From NCBI GenBank assembly GCA_947498355.1, contig CANMKA010000016.1:1-64000 (forward strand): a stretch of DNA of 64,000 nt, in the 5' to 3' direction. The DNA is from an uncultured Paraglaciecola sp. GTDB taxonomy: Bacteria > Pseudomonadota > Gammaproteobacteria > Enterobacterales > Alteromonadaceae. Shown one piece after another: positions 62,635 through 64,000 of the stretch. Every line of letters begins with the position of its first letter. The stretch's first letter is position 1. The notes beneath the pieces are model-generated. The model was not told where the DNA came from, searched no databases, and was given only the letters and a program-made list of their open reading frames with translations. The translations under genes were made by a program, and so were the position numbers.

Positions 62635-63695
62635 CACGAGCCACCCGCAGTTGCTGCCTGAGACGATTTAGCGATAGCACTGGCCGTAACGAGCACATAG
62701 TGTAACGGGCTCACACTATTGATATCGATACTTTTGCGCCACAATAAATGAAAGGCATTGGCGTCGGTATCGAGTACCAAAGTATCACATACTAGTGCTA
62801 GCTGAATTTGCTCAGCGTGTTCGTCAACTCCTATGGCCACCCTTGGCGGCAAAAACGGCAGCGATATGCGGGTCACATCAAGGTAGTCTTTGTTTGGAGA
62901 GACGCCTTTTAACAACAACTGAACGCTGTCATCAAAGGCAATATCCAATTGCTGATCTTGCGGTGCATAATTGTACATTTGAGGATCTAACGCGCTTTTG
63001 TACGGGTATTGACTAGCCATAAGTGCCTGCTGATCGATTTGCGGTACTCTTGATAATCTTGGTTGCCAAAACTGCGGAACCGGCCCATAGCTAGCGGGCG
63101 GAATACGTGACTTCGGATGACTAAGTGTTTGTGCAGGATACTCGACCAAAGGCAGAGGCGCGCCTTTAGTATGCTTAACTCGGTAGCCCACACCAGCGGG
63201 ATTATGCTCGTAGAGCTTGTCTGGTTTATGCGCGTCAACCCCGCCGTAAGTATGCTCATAATTGAGAGCTGTGGGCAGCAATGAGGAGGGCTGCGAGGCT
63301 TTAGTGCCCAGCAACGACGACTTCCACACCCGTTGCCCCGTGACCCGCAACGTTTTACTCGACGCAATGGCATCGCCCTGCTGCAACGCTACGTTGACTT
63401 CTATCACCTTAACTTGCTGGCCCTTGGGCGGATAAGCTGTGAGGTTACCGTACCATTCAAATCCCTGTTTAAATGGCATGGTTTCGTTTGCAGCGACTAA
63501 ACTTGAGGTAGTGGGTTCGTCCAACATGTCATCGGCTACCACTATTTCAGGTGCATCTTGCATGGCAAATACCTTGCCTTGGTCATCGTATTCAAACGAC
63601 TGTTTCACCACTAAGGTCAAACATTTTTGCTTGTCTTGTTGCCAGTTTTCCACCACATTGGCTTGCCAAGATGTGTCGTTGTATAGATTAAGCAT
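62634..63695 (-). CDS. DUF2169 type VI secretion accessory protein
   Basis: This 353-residue protein opens with LYNDTSWQANVVENWQQDKQ and continues with VVKQSFEYDDQGKV, typical of DUF2169. A conserved middle reads LNYEHTYGGVD and PAGVGYRVK, followed by FWQPRLSRVPQID. DUF2169 proteins are encoded between VgrG and PAAR genes and are thought to act as adaptors that place effectors on the spike. I choose ATG 63695, nine bases after AAGGAG. This start overlaps the end of the upstream gene by 8 bases. Confidence 0.9.
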   Translation of the reverse strand: MLNLYNDTSWQANVVENWQQDKQKCLTLVVKQSFEYDDQGKVFAMQDAPEIVVADDMLDEPTTSSLVAANETMPFKQGFEWYGNLTAYPPKGQQVKVIEVNVALQQGDAIASSKTLRVTGQRVWKSSLLGTKASQPSSLLPTALNYEHTYGGVDAHKPDKLYEHNPAGVGYRVKHTKGAPLPLVEYPAQTLSHPKSRIPPASYGPVPQFWQPRLSRVPQIDQQALMASQYPYKSALDPQMYNYAPQDQQLDIAFDDSVQLLLKGVSPNKDYLDVTRISLPFLPPRVAIGVDEHAEQIQLALVCDTLVLDTDANAFHLLWRKSIDINSVSPLHYVLVTASAIAKSSQAATAGGS

Positions 63696-64000
63696 AGCGG
63701 GTCGCTCCTTGCTGAGGGCCAAGGCCACCTGTCACGCCAATGTTGGCGTTGCTTGCTTGTTGTAAAACCGACTTTTGCTGAGTCATTGGCCCAAGCAGTG
63801 CTTGAAAATGCCCCGCGGATAGCGGTTGGTGATACCCTGCTAATACCTGATAAACCGTTGTTTGGTCGCGGTAATTTGCCACGCAACTCAGGCCTAATGA
63901 AGCTTGCACCGCCCTGCCCTGAATATCTCGCAGTTTCATGGCCAGCTCGCTGTATTGCTGCGTGTTGAATCCCGCTTTAGACTGAGTGCCATCATTAGCT
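63688..64000 (-). CDS. C-terminal end of a probable VgrG spike protein (runs off the window)
   Basis: The minus-strand frame is open to base 64000, so the annotated ATG at 63939 is internal and the gene begins outside the window. About 103 residues are visible: a stretch through FNTQQYSELAMKLRDIQGRAV, cut here as FNTQQYSELAMKLRDIQ, and a Gln-rich end GGLGPQQGATRYA. The sequence alone is not diagnostic. VgrG is inferred because DUF2169, PAAR-like and effector genes follow in the standard order. Confidence 0.5.
   Translation of the reverse strand, partial: ANDGTQSKAGFNTQQYSELAMKLRDIQGRAVQASLGLSCVANYRDQTTVYQVLAGYHQPLSAGHFQALLGPMTQQKSVLQQASNANIGVTGGLGPQQGATRYA

Noticed and set aside
63617..63886. 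Alternative minus-strand frame overlapping the VgrG/DUF2169 junction
   Set aside because: The adjacent frame is open to the window edge and ends in a proper overlap with the DUF2169 start, so this one is a shadow.

Overview
This window looks like a chromosomal segment of a marine, alga-associated gammaproteobacterium, most likely in the Alteromonadales (Paraglaciecola/Glaciecola/Alteromonas-like). That is inferred from the gene mix: a long TonB-dependent receptor, many lipoprotein glycosidases and sulfatases, PEP-CTERM-like surface proteins, PqiABC, ModABC and type VI secretion accessory genes. No rRNA, tRNA, CRISPR array, insertion sequence or prophage was seen.

Bases 1-43,065 are dominated by a polysaccharide utilisation region whose content fits ulvan, the sulfated rhamnose/uronic acid/xylose polymer of green algae. 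It holds a TonB-dependent receptor, three GH105 unsaturated-uronyl hydrolases (two in tandem), three GH78-type alpha-L-rhamnosidases, three sulfatases, two heparinase II/III-like proteins, a lipoprotein resembling PL28-type ulvan lyases, a GH39-like enzyme, a DUF4861 lipoprotein, L-rhamnose mutarotase, a GMC oxidoreductase with its Tat-exported small subunit, an O-acyltransferase, two PEP-CTERM-like proteins, a lipoprotein with a sugar-isomerase fold and an NHL-type propeller. The proposed flow is: lyases cut the polymer, the receptor imports oligomers, sulfatases remove sulfate, GH105 enzymes remove the unsaturated uronate, and GH78/GH39 enzymes release rhamnose and perhaps xylose. A hipBA toxin-antitoxin pair (28.1-29.9 kb) and an EAL-HDOD signalling protein (38.6-39.9 kb) sit inside this region. 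No local regulator, inner-membrane sugar transporter or rhamnose catabolic enzyme beyond the mutarotase was seen.

Bases 43,109-49,331 are housekeeping-like: modABC for molybdate uptake (minus strand) and, divergently, pqiABC, a MCE-type envelope lipid transport system.

Bases 49,459-64,000 (all minus strand) are a type VI secretion cargo island. Read in transcription order from the right edge it gives the tail of a probable VgrG, a DUF2169 protein, a ketoacyl-synthase-like protein, a DUF4150 PAAR-like protein and a 1296-residue VasX-like membrane effector. Then come five tandem, near-identical ~304-residue membrane proteins (probable immunity proteins, DUF6708-like), each coupled to the next by a TAATG overlap, and a truncated sixth copy joined to the 3' end of an unrelated gene. 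These are followed by a small unknown gene, a startless orphan copy of the effector's C-terminal tail with its own divergent immunity-like gene, and finally a 101-bp fossil of the effector's N-terminal coding region. The array, its mosaic copies and the displaced tail are the most striking content of the window and suggest repeated effector/immunity replacement and amplification.
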